Origin: Pseudomonadota bacterium
Lineage (GTDB): Bacteria > Myxococcota > Myxococcia > Myxococcales > Myxococcaceae
NCBI GenBank assembly: GCA_023424585.1
Contig: JAFADT010000766.1
Coordinates: 1 to 11,555, forward strand
DNA: 11,555 bases
Reading direction: 5' to 3'
Notes under the pieces: model-generated
The model's database searches: none
Seen by the model: only the letters and a program-made list of their open reading frames with translations
What the model was told of the DNA's origin: nothing
Position numbers and translations under genes: made by a program
Shown here: positions 1-6,381 of the stretch, piece after piece
Layout of the letters: every line of letters starts with the position of its first letter
Position numbering within the stretch: the stretch's first letter is position 1

Positions 1-58
1 CGAGGACGGGCTTGAGGAAGGCGCGGAGTGACTCGGTGTACATCGTCATGGCGGGCAT
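1..58 (-). CDS. N-terminal start of a gene leaving the window (possibly CpaF-type secretion ATPase)
   Basis: Only the first 19 codons lie in the window. Reading leftwards from the ATG at 58-56, the peptide starts MPAMTMYTESLRAFLKPVL. ATG codons at 49-47 and 43-41 are in the same frame, and none has a good Shine-Dalgarno sequence, so the true start is uncertain. All codons end in G or C except one TCA, as expected for a real gene here. The string ESLRAFLKPVL resembles the N-terminus of the secretion ATPases of the CpaF/VirB11 type, where a short helix of this kind precedes the 'VSEIMINGP' region. That assignment rests on a few residues recalled from the family and is weak; the gene could be something else. 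It is divergent from ung. Confidence 0.4.
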   Translation of the reverse strand, partial: MPAMTMYTESLRAFLKPVL

Positions 59-192
59 GAGGCTAGCGCGCCCGGGCCCCGGCCCCAAGCTCCTGCCCTG
101 ATTGCCTGCTCGCTTTCCGGTGCGGCGGGCCGCCTCCCGGGGGCGACGTTCGTCGTCCCGCACCTGGATGCACACGGACGCGCGCGCTGGTC

Positions 193-198
193 TAGGGT
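193..198 (+). promoter_or_regulatory. Possible -10 element of ung
   Basis: TAGGGT lies 21 bases before the ung start codon, and GGAGG follows at about 210-214 as a good ribosome binding site. No convincing -35 hexamer is seen. The rest of the divergent gap 59-219 is GC-rich with no other feature I can name. Confidence 0.3.
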
Positions 199-219
199 GC
201 GGCCCCACGGAGGGACGCA

Positions 220-900
220 ATGAGCCTGGCGGACGGGTTGCCCGAGGACTGGAAGCAGGTGCTGCATGACGCCATCCACGCGCCGTCGTTCAAGGAGCTG
301 GAGACGTTCTTGCGCAAGGAGCGCCAGGAACACACCGTGTTCCCGTCGGAGGAGGACCTGTTCTCCGCCTTCCGCCTCACCCCCTACGCGGACGTGCGCG
401 TGCTGCTGTTGGGCCAGGACCCCTACCACGGCCCGGGGCAGGCCCATGGCCTCGCCTTCTCCGTCCAGCCCGGCGTGCCGCCACCGCCCTCGCTCGTGAA
501 CATGTTCAAGGAGCTCCAGAGCGACGTGGGCGCGCCGAAGCCCCGCGATGGGTCGCTCATCCCCTGGGCGAAGCAGGGCGTGCTCCTGCTCAACACCGTG
601 CTCACCGTGCGCCAGGCCTCTCCCAACAGCCACGCCAAGCACGGCTGGGAAGCCTTCACCGACGCCGTCATCCGCGCCGTCAGCGCCAAGGAGGACCCCG
701 TCGTCTTCCTGCTCTGGGGCACGCCCGCCAAGAAGAAGAAGGCCCTCATCGACGCGAAGCGCCACATCGTCCTGGAGGGTGTGCACCCCTCGCCGCTGTC
801 CGCCAGCAAGGGGTTCTTCGGCAGCAAGCCCTTCAGCACCACCAACGCCGAATTGAAGAAGCACGGCCAGCACACCATCGACTGGGAGCTGCCCTCGTAG
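220..900 (+). CDS. ung: Uracil-DNA glycosylase, family 1
   Basis: Removes uracil from DNA by cleaving the N-glycosidic bond, starting base excision repair after cytosine deamination or dUMP misincorporation; cytoplasmic. The 226-residue product has the usual length for the family. Visible motifs, in order: the water-activating loop GQDPYHG at 65-71 with catalytic Asp67, followed by GQAHGLAFSV; the Pro-rich loop at 86-91 (PPPPSL region); LLLNTVLTV at 122-130 with the uracil-binding Asn125; the central LLWG strand at 164-167; and the minor-groove leucine loop HPSPLSA at 189-195 with the catalytic His189. The ATG at 220 is preceded by GGAGG with normal spacing and gives an N-terminus matching the family. 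It is divergent from the gene at the left edge, and a TPM-domain gene begins 38 bases downstream. Nothing appears broken. Confidence 0.97.
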   Translation: MSLADGLPEDWKQVLHDAIHAPSFKELETFLRKERQEHTVFPSEEDLFSAFRLTPYADVRVLLLGQDPYHGPGQAHGLAFSVQPGVPPPPSLVNMFKELQSDVGAPKPRDGSLIPWAKQGVLLLNTVLTVRQASPNSHAKHGWEAFTDAVIRAVSAKEDPVVFLLWGTPAKKKKALIDAKRHIVLEGVHPSPLSASKGFFGSKPFSTTNAELKKHGQHTIDWELPS

Positions 901-921
901 GAGCGTGTTGGGTGGGTTGGC

Positions 922-927
922 TATAGT
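922..927 (+). promoter_or_regulatory. -10-like element just before the TPM-domain gene
   Basis: TATAGT sits 11 bases before the ATG at 939. The bases between (928-938) contain no Shine-Dalgarno-like purine run, so a transcript from this element would have a leader of only a few bases. No clear -35 hexamer is found at 16-18 bases spacing. Confidence 0.4.
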
Positions 928-938
928 GCCCGCCCACG

Positions 939-1568
939 ATGGCCACCTCCCTGCACGAAGACGCCGCACGCACCCAGGCTGCGGAAGCCGTCGCGGCCAT
1001 CGAGTCCCAGACCTCCGCCGAGGTCGTGGTGGCCGTGCGCCGCGCCTCCAGCCCCTACGCCCAGATCGACGCCCGGCTGGGCGCGGCCGTCGCCTTCGTC
1101 ATGCTGGGGGTCCTCCTGTTCATCCCGCAGGAGGTCCACCTCTTCGCCTTCCCGCCTGTCGTGCTCCTGTCCTACGTGGCGGGCGCGATGGGCGGCCGCC
1201 TGCTGCCATCGCTGCGCCGCGCGCTCACCCCGCGCAAGCTCCAGGAGGACTCCGTGCGCACGGCCGCGCGCGCTGCCTTCACGGAGCTGGGCGTGACGCA
1301 CACGTCGCGCCGCACCGGCATCCTGGTGTTCGTCTCCCTCTTCGAGCGCCGCGTGGAGGTCCTCACCGACTACGGCGTGGACACCTCGCTCATGGGCGCC
1401 GAGTGGCAGGACGCGCTCACGCAGCTGTCCGCCGCGCTGACGGCGTCCACCGCGTCCGAGCCCTTCTTCCAGGCCCTGCGCCGCCTCCAGGCACCGCTGG
1501 CCCGCGTGCTGCCCCGCCTGGAGGATGACGTGAACGAGCTGCCGGACATGCCCGGAGCCGTGGCGTGA
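939..1568 (+). CDS. TPM-domain (DUF477-type) membrane protein
   Basis: The 209-residue protein matches the TPM family by pattern. An N-terminal helix and strand (SAEVVVAVRRASS, 26-38) lead into two hydrophobic segments at about 47-62 and 68-86, then the diagnostic strand pair TGILVFVSLFERRVEVLTDYG (split here as TGILVFVSL at 126-134 and FERRVEVLTDYG at 135-146) and the Glu-Trp helix near 155-165. TPM proteins of this layout are inner-membrane proteins of poorly defined role; some relatives were described as phosphatases or photosystem assembly factors, which should not be carried over here. There is no signal peptide and no lipobox. The ATG at 939 is chosen because the N-terminus fits the family. 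The stop overlaps the GTG start of the next gene (GTGA), so the two are almost certainly one operon and probably act together at the membrane. Confidence 0.85.
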   Translation: MATSLHEDAARTQAAEAVAAIESQTSAEVVVAVRRASSPYAQIDARLGAAVAFVMLGVLLFIPQEVHLFAFPPVVLLSYVAGAMGGRLLPSLRRALTPRKLQEDSVRTAARAAFTELGVTHTSRRTGILVFVSLFERRVEVLTDYGVDTSLMGAEWQDALTQLSAALTASTASEPFFQALRRLQAPLARVLPRLEDDVNELPDMPGAVA

Positions 1569-3199
1569 GGGGCTCGCGTTCCGTCCTCCTCTTCGTCGCG
1601 CTGCTCGTCGGGCTGGGCTTCGCCTCGCTCCCCGACTCCGAGGCGCGCCCCGGCGGCGGCAACAGCTACCGCGGTTCATCGAGCAGCCGAAGCTCGTCGG
1701 GCAGTCGCAGCTCATCGACCAGCCGCAGTTCGTCCAGCAGCCGGAGCTCGTCGTCCTCCTTCGGCTCCAGCAGCAGCCGCCGGTCCTCGTACAGCTCCGG
1801 CCCCCGCTATTACGGCTCCAGTGGCTCGTCGTCCTCGTCCTCGGACGGAGGGGGCACGTTCGGGAGCATCTGCTTGCTCATCATCGTCCTGGGCGTGGTG
1901 GCGATCGTGCTCACCAACCTGCGGGCCGACCTGGAACAAGAGGACTGGAGCACCGTCGCGCCCCAGGCCCCGCCACCGCCGCCCCGGCGGCAGGGCTCGC
2001 TGCGCACGAAGCTCGCGGGCCTGGCCCGCGTCGGGCCCAAGGGGTCGGACGGGTCGACGCAGCCGCTGGATCCGGAGTTCTCCATCGTCCTCTTCGAGGA
2101 CTTCGTCTACTCGCTCTTCGCCCGCGTGCACGAGGCGCGCGGCGGCGACCGCCTGGACACGCTGGGCGGCTGGCTGTCCGACGGCGCCATCGCGTCGCTC
2201 CACGAGCTGGGCACGCCGGACGCGGTGAAGGCCGTGGTGGTAGGCGCCGTGACGTACGAGTCCGTGGAGGGCGTGAGCGCGAGCAGCCAGCGAGTCCGCG
2301 TCGCCCTGCGCTTCGAGGCCAACTACACGGAGGTCTCCTCCGGCTCCGCGCAGAGCTGGTACGTCGCGGAGGAGTGGCGGCTGGAGCGGGACGCGTCCGC
2401 GAAGTCCCGGCCACCCGAGGACGCTCGCGCGTTCAAGTGCCCGAGCTGCGGCGCGCCGCTGGAGAACGTGCACGGCCACAGGTGCTCGTACTGCGACACG
2501 GTGGTGAACACCGGTGAGTTCGACTGGGTGGTGACGCGCGTGTCCTCGCTGGAGCGCGAGCGGCGCGGTCCGCAGCTCACCGGCACCACGGAGGAGGAGG
2601 GCACGGAGCTGCCCACCCTCAAGGACCCGCGCGCGCAGGAGCGGTTGAACGCGCTCCAGCACGACGACCCGGAGGCGACGTCGCTGGCGCTGCGCAAGCG
2701 CCTGGAGTTCATCTTCCACGAGATGCAGACCGCGTGGGCGGCGCGCGAGTGGAAGGGCATGCGGCCCTTCCTCAGCGACAACCTCTTCCAGACGCAGCTG
2801 TACTGGATCAACGCCTACCGCCAGGCGGGCCTGCGCAACATCACGGAGAACGCGCGCATCACGAACCTGGTGCTCGCGCGCGTGACGCGGGATGCGTACT
2901 ACGACGCCGTCACCCTGCGCGTGTTCGCCTCCAGCCTGGACTACACGGTGAGGGACGCGGACGGGCAGGTCGTGGGCGGCAGCCGCTCCCGGGAGCGCGC
3001 CTACAGCGAGTACTGGACGCTCATCCGCGGCCGGGGCGTGCAGGGCAGGCCCTCCACGGAGAAGAAGTGCCCGTCATGCGGCGCGCCGCTGTCCATCAAC
3101 ATGGCGGGCCACTGCACGCACTGCCAGGCGCGGGTGACGTCCGGTGAGTTCGACTGGGTGCTCAGCCGCATCGAACAGGACGAGTCGTACCAGGGCTGA
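1565..3199 (+). CDS. Tim44-like, Ser-rich membrane protein with two zinc ribbons
   Basis: The 544-residue protein starts at a GTG overlapping the upstream stop, with GGAG at 1554-1557 as binding site. Order of parts: signal sequence or N-terminal hydrophobic segment (about 7-22); Ser/Arg/Gly-rich low-complexity stretch (34-97); transmembrane segment (about 100-118); Pro-rich linker (132-142); then two modules. Each module has a Tim44-like alpha/beta domain (about 170-285 and 378-490) followed by a C-X2-C-X11-C-X2-C zinc ribbon (Cys292/295/307/310 and Cys502/505/517/520) and a GEFDWV motif (317-322 and 527-532). Tim44-like domains are known for binding membranes or proteins; TPM and Tim44-like genes are often neighbours. 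I infer an inner-membrane protein with the modules on one side of the membrane, working with the coupled TPM protein. The exact function is unknown. Confidence 0.8.
   Translation: MRGSRSVLLFVALLVGLGFASLPDSEARPGGGNSYRGSSSSRSSSGSRSSSTSRSSSSSRSSSSSFGSSSSRRSSYSSGPRYYGSSGSSSSSSDGGGTFGSICLLIIVLGVVAIVLTNLRADLEQEDWSTVAPQAPPPPPRRQGSLRTKLAGLARVGPKGSDGSTQPLDPEFSIVLFEDFVYSLFARVHEARGGDRLDTLGGWLSDGAIASLHELGTPDAVKAVVVGAVTYESVEGVSASSQRVRVALRFEANYTEVSSGSAQSWYVAEEWRLERDASAKSRPPEDARAFKCPSCGAPLENVHGHRCSYCDTVVNTGEFDWVVTRVSSLERERRGPQLTGTTEEEGTELPTLKDPRAQERLNALQHDDPEATSLALRKRLEFIFHEMQTAWAAREWKGMRPFLSDNLFQTQLYWINAYRQAGLRNITENARITNLVLARVTRDAYYDAVTLRVFASSLDYTVRDADGQVVGGSRSRERAYSEYWTLIRGRGVQGRPSTEKKCPSCGAPLSINMAGHCTHCQARVTSGEFDWVLSRIEQDESYQG
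1685..1756 (+). repeat. Four 18-bp tandem repeats inside the Tim44-like gene
   Basis: Four units of exactly 18 bases (1685-1702, 1703-1720, 1721-1738, 1739-1756) share the pattern AGYCGNAGYTCRTCNNNC and encode the hexapeptide Ser-Arg-Ser-Ser-Ser-X four times (residues 41-64). A diverged copy, encoding SRRSSY, follows at 1775-1792. The units are in frame, so changes in copy number would keep the gene open. Confidence 0.85.
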
Positions 3200-3267
3200 G
3201 CAAGGGCCCCTTCAACTGGCTGCCCCTCAAGCAGCGCTCCACGCTGCGCGAGCTCGTCATCCCGTAG
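3199..3267 (+). pseudogene. Coding-like remnant: C-terminal tail of a lost gene
   Basis: Directly after the Tim44-like stop, in another frame, a run reads SKGP followed by FNWLPLKQRSTLRELVIP and a TAG stop at 3265-3267. Every codon in the run ends in G or C, as in the real genes of the window, and no start codon with a binding site opens it. I do not recognise the family. The likeliest reading is the end of a gene whose front part was deleted; a chance open frame in GC-rich DNA is the alternative. Confidence 0.35.
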
Positions 3268-3284
3268 CGCCAGGGGCCCGCATC

Positions 3285-3317
3285 TCCCCGGGACATCCCC
3301 CTCGGGGACATTAGGAT
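3285..3317 (+). promoter_or_regulatory. Promoter/operator-like region of the thioesterase gene
   Basis: GGGACAT occurs twice, at 3290-3296 and 3305-3311, 15 bases apart. An inverted repeat, TCCCCG at 3285-3290 and CGGGGA at 3303-3308, overlaps them. A -10-like TAGGAT (3312-3317) follows immediately, ten bases before the preferred ATG at 3328. No standard -35 hexamer is visible, so the direct repeats could bind an activator. Confidence 0.35.
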
Positions 3318-3327
3318 GCGGTGCATC

Positions 3328-4131
3328 ATGACCGCACCCTTCCTCGCCGCCACCGTCGTTGAACCGCTGGAACCCGGGCGCTACCGCTCGCGCTACGAGG
3401 CGGCCTGGTATCAGGGCCGGGGGGCCTACGGCGGCGTGGTGGCGGGGCAGGTGCTGCGCGCGCTGGAGCATCACCTCAATGACGCCAGCAGGCCGGTGCG
3501 CTCGTTCACCGTGCACTTCTGCTCGCCCGCGGCGGAGGGCGTGGCGGACCTGCACACGCGCATCGAGCGCGCCGGCAAGCTCGTCACCCACGCCACCGCG
3601 CGGGTGGAGAGCGGTGGCGCGGTGGTGGCCGTGGCCACGGCGACCTTCGGCGCCGCTCGTGGCGGCGCGCCCGAGTACATGGACTTCGTCATGCCGAAGG
3701 TGCCCGCGCCGGAGGCGCTCGCGCCCGTCCCCGACGACATGCCCATGCCGGACTTCTGCCGCTTCTTCGAGTACCGCTACTGCGTGGGCTCGGCGCCGTA
3801 CTCGGGCGGGCCCGAGGCGGAGGTGGGCGGCTGGCTGCGGCCTCGCGTCGCCACGGCGCTGGACGCGCCGCTGTGCGTGGGCTTGATGGACGCGTATCCG
3901 CCGTCCGTGCTGTCGCGGCTGGATGGCTTCCGCGCGGCGGCGTCCGTGGACCTCAGCGTGCAGTTCTTCCAGCCGCTCCCGGTGGCGGGCATCGCGCCGG
4001 ATGCGCACTACCTGCGCACCGGCCGCTCGCGTCAGGCCGCGGACGGCTACACGGAGGAGGCCCAGCTCCTCTGGGCACAGGACGGCACCCTGCTCGCGCA
4101 GTGCCGCCAGCTCGTCGCCGTGCTCGGCTGA
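3328..4131 (+). CDS. Acyl-CoA thioesterase, TesB-like double hotdog
   Basis: Likely hydrolyses acyl-CoA to free acid and CoA in the cytoplasm. The 267-residue protein has the two-hotdog layout of this group. The N-terminal half carries YQGRGAYGGVVAGQVLRAL (28-46), the hotdog helix entry, then SFTVHFCSPA (59-68) and the strand run to FGAA (107-110). The C-terminal half has GGWLRPR (167-173), the helix entry LMDAYPPSV (186-194) with an Asp expected near the active site, the strand SVDLSVQFFQPLP (206-218), and the closing YTEEAQLLW and LAQCRQLVAV. An ATG at 3316 is in frame but lies within the -10-like element, so the ATG at 3328 is preferred; neither has a Shine-Dalgarno sequence. Its natural substrate cannot be told from sequence. 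It converges with the response regulator gene. Confidence 0.85.
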   Translation: MTAPFLAATVVEPLEPGRYRSRYEAAWYQGRGAYGGVVAGQVLRALEHHLNDASRPVRSFTVHFCSPAAEGVADLHTRIERAGKLVTHATARVESGGAVVAVATATFGAARGGAPEYMDFVMPKVPAPEALAPVPDDMPMPDFCRFFEYRYCVGSAPYSGGPEAEVGGWLRPRVATALDAPLCVGLMDAYPPSVLSRLDGFRAAASVDLSVQFFQPLPVAGIAPDAHYLRTGRSRQAADGYTEEAQLLWAQDGTLLAQCRQLVAVLG

Positions 4132-4185
4132 AATCGCCCACCACCACGCGAGGCCGCTCCAGCCGCCACCGCACCGCCGCGGAGC

Positions 4186-4260
4186 CAGGTGCGGGGACGC
4201 GACCTCCAGGCCGTCTCCCGCGGCGAGCGTGGCGACGACGTGGCCCTTGTCCACGCGCGG
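4186..4260 (-). pseudogene. Coding-like run between two convergent genes
   Basis: On the minus strand just past the response regulator stop, a frame with almost all codons ending in G or C reads PRVDKGHVVATLAAGDGLEV and then ASPHL. It has no credible start of its own and loses coding character shortly after. I do not recognise it. It may be a remnant of a deleted gene, or only base composition. The rest of the gap 4132-4261 shows no other feature beyond a small stem at 4239-4255. Confidence 0.2.
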
Positions 4261-4261
4261 C

Positions 4262-4621
4262 TCAGGCGGCGAGCTGCTTGCGCAACAGCCGCGTCAGCTC
4301 CGCGGGGTCCACCGGCTTGGGCAGCAGCTCCGCGCCATAGCGGATGGCCACGGGCAGCAGGTCATCCAGCTCCGAGTGGCCGGTGAGGAAGATGAACGGC
4401 GCCCGGCACCCCTGTAGCTCGCGCATGGCGGCGAGCACGTCGGAGCCGCTCATGTCCGGCATGTTGTAGTCGCACAGGATGGCGGCGATGCCGGTGAGGT
4501 CCAGGTGGAACGCCTCCGAGGGCGACTGCACCGTGAGCACCGTGTAGCCCTCGGCCCGCAGCGTGTCTCCCACGGTCGCGAGCACGAAGAGGTCATCGTC
4601 GATGACCAGCACGGTTGGCAT
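4262..4621 (-). CDS. Single-domain response regulator (receiver only, CheY-like)
   Basis: The 119-residue protein is a complete receiver domain with no output domain. Key residues are all present: the acidic pocket Asp8-Asp9-Asp10 after VLVI, the phosphate-accepting Asp51 in LCDYNMP, Thr80 in IFLTGH, and Lys102 in LPKPVD. The start is the ATG at 4621-4619, since the family begins with 'PTVLVIDDD' and GGAGG lies about seven bases upstream (4629-4633 on the plus strand); reading further upstream gives no domain. Such proteins pass a phosphate to, or dock onto, a separate partner: a histidine kinase, a phosphotransfer protein or a motor/enzyme target. No kinase lies in the window, so the partner is unknown. 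A TACACT (4668-4663) could serve as the -10 element. It lies 147 bases downstream of the M24 peptidase gene on the same strand and probably has its own promoter. Confidence 0.9.
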   Translation of the reverse strand: MPTVLVIDDDLFVLATVGDTLRAEGYTVLTVQSPSEAFHLDLTGIAAILCDYNMPDMSGSDVLAAMRELQGCRAPFIFLTGHSELDDLLPVAIRYGAELLPKPVDPAELTRLLRKQLAA

Positions 4622-4715
4622 GGGCGGTCCTCCAGCGCTCGTCCGGCGCGGCGATGCGACCGAGTGTAGCCGAGCCCGCCCCTCCGCGCGCCACGTCCCG
4701 CCGTCCAGCGCGCCG

Positions 4716-4726
4716 GGGTCGGACCC
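4716..4726. repeat. 11-bp dyad upstream of the response regulator gene
   Basis: GGGTC-G-GACCC is a perfect palindrome around one base, about 50 bases upstream of the -10-like TACACT. It could be an operator or part of the 3' end of the peptidase transcript. Confidence 0.3.
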
Positions 4727-4755
4727 ACCCACGTCGTCGCGTGTGGGCGCGGTCC

Positions 4756-4768
4756 AGGCCCGCGGCCT
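4756..4768 (-). terminator. Short hairpin abutting the M24 peptidase stop codon
   Basis: AGGCC-GCG-GGCCT (minus strand) forms a perfect 5-bp stem directly after the TGA at 4771-4769. There is no following T run, so intrinsic termination is doubtful; it may only protect or mark the 3' end. Confidence 0.3.
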
Positions 4769-6106
4769 TCAGTGTTTCGCGGCCGTGACGGGAGACGGGA
4801 TGAGGATGAGCTGCTCCTGGGGTGGGTTGAGGTACTCGGCGCCGGTGTCGGTGACGACAGCCATCTCCTCCACGGAGAGGATGCGCAGCGCGTCCGGGCT
4901 GCTGCCGTCCTTCCACGCGAAGAAGCCGTCGAAGGCGAACACCTGACCGGGCTGGAGCTTGCGCAGCGCGGAGCCCGTGGGCGGCTTGCCGGACGCCGCG
5001 CCGGACAGGGCGGGGCCGGCGTCATGGGCCCAGTAGCCCACGGGATGGCCGGTGCCCCACATCACGGGCTCGGAGCCCGCCTCGCGCATCCAGTCGCGCT
5101 GGGCCTTGTCCACGTCGTAGCCGCGCACGCCGGGCTTCATCGCCGCGAGCGCGACGCGGCTGCCCTTCTTCGACTTCTCCCACTTCGCCAGCGCCTCCGC
5201 GGGGGGCCGCGTCTCTCCCGGCGCCAGCACGTAGGCGAAGCGCTGGATGTCCGTCACCCACGTGCCGCCCACGCGGATGCCGAAGTCCGTCTGGATGAAG
5301 TCCCCCGGCTGGATGACGCGGTCGGTGGCGTTCGAGTGCCCGCGCGTGGGCCCGCTGTTCACGTTGGGGTTCTGGTCCGGCTGCCACCCGTCCCCCACGC
5401 CCAGCTCCGCGATGCGCCGCTTGAGGAAGCGCGCCACGTCCGAGTCCCGCGTCTTGCCGGGCACCACGGTGCGGTAGGCCTCCTCCTCCAGCTTCGCGGT
5501 GAGGTCCGCGGCCTTGCGCATGATGTCCACCTCCTCGGGAGTCTTCACGGACAGCCACTCGGAGACCAGGTCCTCGGAGGACACCAGCTTCTTGCGCAGC
5601 GCGGGGGACAGCGCCGCCTCCAGCTTCGCGCGCTGCGTGGCGGACAGGCCGTCCGCGATGGACATCCGCTCCGAGGAGTTGATGGCCACCTTCGCCGGCT
5701 TCGCCTTGGCCAGGCGCGCGGCGATGAGCGCGTGGAGGTCCGCGCCGCGCTCGAGGGCCACCACCTCGTCCACGACGCCCATGTCCCGGAGCGCGGTGGC
5801 CTCGCCCTCGGGGGAGAGGGCGGTGGAGCGCAGCGCGTCGCCGTCGCGCAGGAACAGGAACGCGGCGGTGCCGCCGGCGTTCTCCCCGCCCACGTGGCCG
5901 GCGAGCGGGTCGTTGTCGTTCTCGCGGCAGAGCACCACCCACGCGTCCACGCCCGCGCGGGCCATGGCCTGGGGCAGCAGCTTCTGGAGGCGCTCCTTGC
6001 GCACGCGAGGCCAGGCCCCCTCCGCGGCGGGCACCGCGGGCGCCGCGTGGGCGAGGGAGGCAAGCAGCAGGGCGGAGAGGAGCACGGGCCGGACGCGCGT
6101 CGTCAT
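4769..6106 (-). CDS. Exported M24 metallopeptidase (Xaa-Pro dipeptidase/aminopeptidase P-like)
   Basis: The 445-residue protein has a clear signal peptide (about 1-21; basic MTTRVR, hydrophobic LLSALLLASLAHA), with cleavage expected after AHA, so it should act in the periplasm or outside. A creatinase-type N-terminal domain (about 34-180) precedes the pita-bread catalytic domain (about 190-435). Expected metal ligands by alignment to the family pattern: Asp274 (QTDFG), Asp286 (VTDIQR), His354 (GTGHPVG) and a Glu of SVEEM (413/414). The position that is usually Glu ('IEPG') is Asp393 in FAFDGF. His257 (RGHSNATD) fits the substrate-side His. This family cleaves the bond before or after proline in peptides; the exact specificity is unknown. 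The ATG at 6106 is chosen because it yields the signal peptide. It is divergent from the methyltransferase gene. Confidence 0.88.
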   Translation of the reverse strand: MTTRVRPVLLSALLLASLAHAAPAVPAAEGAWPRVRKERLQKLLPQAMARAGVDAWVVLCRENDNDPLAGHVGGENAGGTAAFLFLRDGDALRSTALSPEGEATALRDMGVVDEVVALERGADLHALIAARLAKAKPAKVAINSSERMSIADGLSATQRAKLEAALSPALRKKLVSSEDLVSEWLSVKTPEEVDIMRKAADLTAKLEEEAYRTVVPGKTRDSDVARFLKRRIAELGVGDGWQPDQNPNVNSGPTRGHSNATDRVIQPGDFIQTDFGIRVGGTWVTDIQRFAYVLAPGETRPPAEALAKWEKSKKGSRVALAAMKPGVRGYDVDKAQRDWMREAGSEPVMWGTGHPVGYWAHDAGPALSGAASGKPPTGSALRKLQPGQVFAFDGFFAWKDGSSPDALRILSVEEMAVVTDTGAEYLNPPQEQLILIPSPVTAAKH

Positions 6107-6140
6107 GGAGAGGCGTTCCTTCGGGTGGGAGAGCGCGCGG

Positions 6141-6168
6141 ATTGTTTCACGGCCTCGCGGCGCGACAA
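6141..6168 (-). promoter_or_regulatory. Sigma70-like promoter of the M24 peptidase gene
   Basis: On the minus strand TTGTCG (6168-6163) and AACAAT (6146-6141) are 16 bases apart, each matching 4 of 6 consensus bases. The -10 element is 34 bases before the start codon, leaving room for a normal leader with AAGGA in it. Confidence 0.45.
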
Positions 6169-6311
6169 CCCACCGGCCGTGCAGCGCGCGGACGCTTCAC
6201 CGGGAAGTCCCGGAATCAAGAGCCATGGCCAGGACGTGGGCCTGTCCTTCGACGGACGCGCGCCTGCCCTCCGGTCGCGGACGCGGATGGCTGTCTGTCA
6301 TAGCGCCGGGA

Positions 6312-6322
6312 CCTCCGGGAGG
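6312..6322. repeat. 11-bp dyad in the divergent M24/methyltransferase gap
   Basis: CCTCC-G-GGAGG is a perfect palindrome about 60 bases before the methyltransferase start. It could be a regulator site for either direction. The remainder of the 275-base gap (6107-6381) holds the peptidase promoter and nothing else I can support. Confidence 0.25.
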
Positions 6323-6381
6323 GCGCGCAGGACGCCAGGGCTTGCGACCGTGCGCGTCGTCTCCAACCCCCGGAGTCGCAC

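Noticed and set aside
3202..3276. GGGCCCC and GGGGCCC as the arms of a terminator after the Tim44-like gene
   Set aside because: Each arm is nearly self-complementary and the interior is about 60 bases of coding-like DNA; no T run follows.
3001..4254. A 417-codon minus-strand frame opposite the thioesterase and the end of the Tim44-like gene
   Set aside because: His/Arg-rich shadow; only its first 25 codons lie outside known genes, and those are reported separately as a weak remnant.
4239..4255. CGTGG/CCACG stem with a 7-base loop between convergent genes, considered as a terminator
   Set aside because: Only five base pairs, no T run on either strand, and such stems are common in this composition.
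4622..4732. An N-terminal extension of the receiver protein starting upstream of 4621
   Set aside because: The added residues are not receiver-like, and a GGAGG site sits properly in front of the ATG at 4621-4619, so the shorter form is right.
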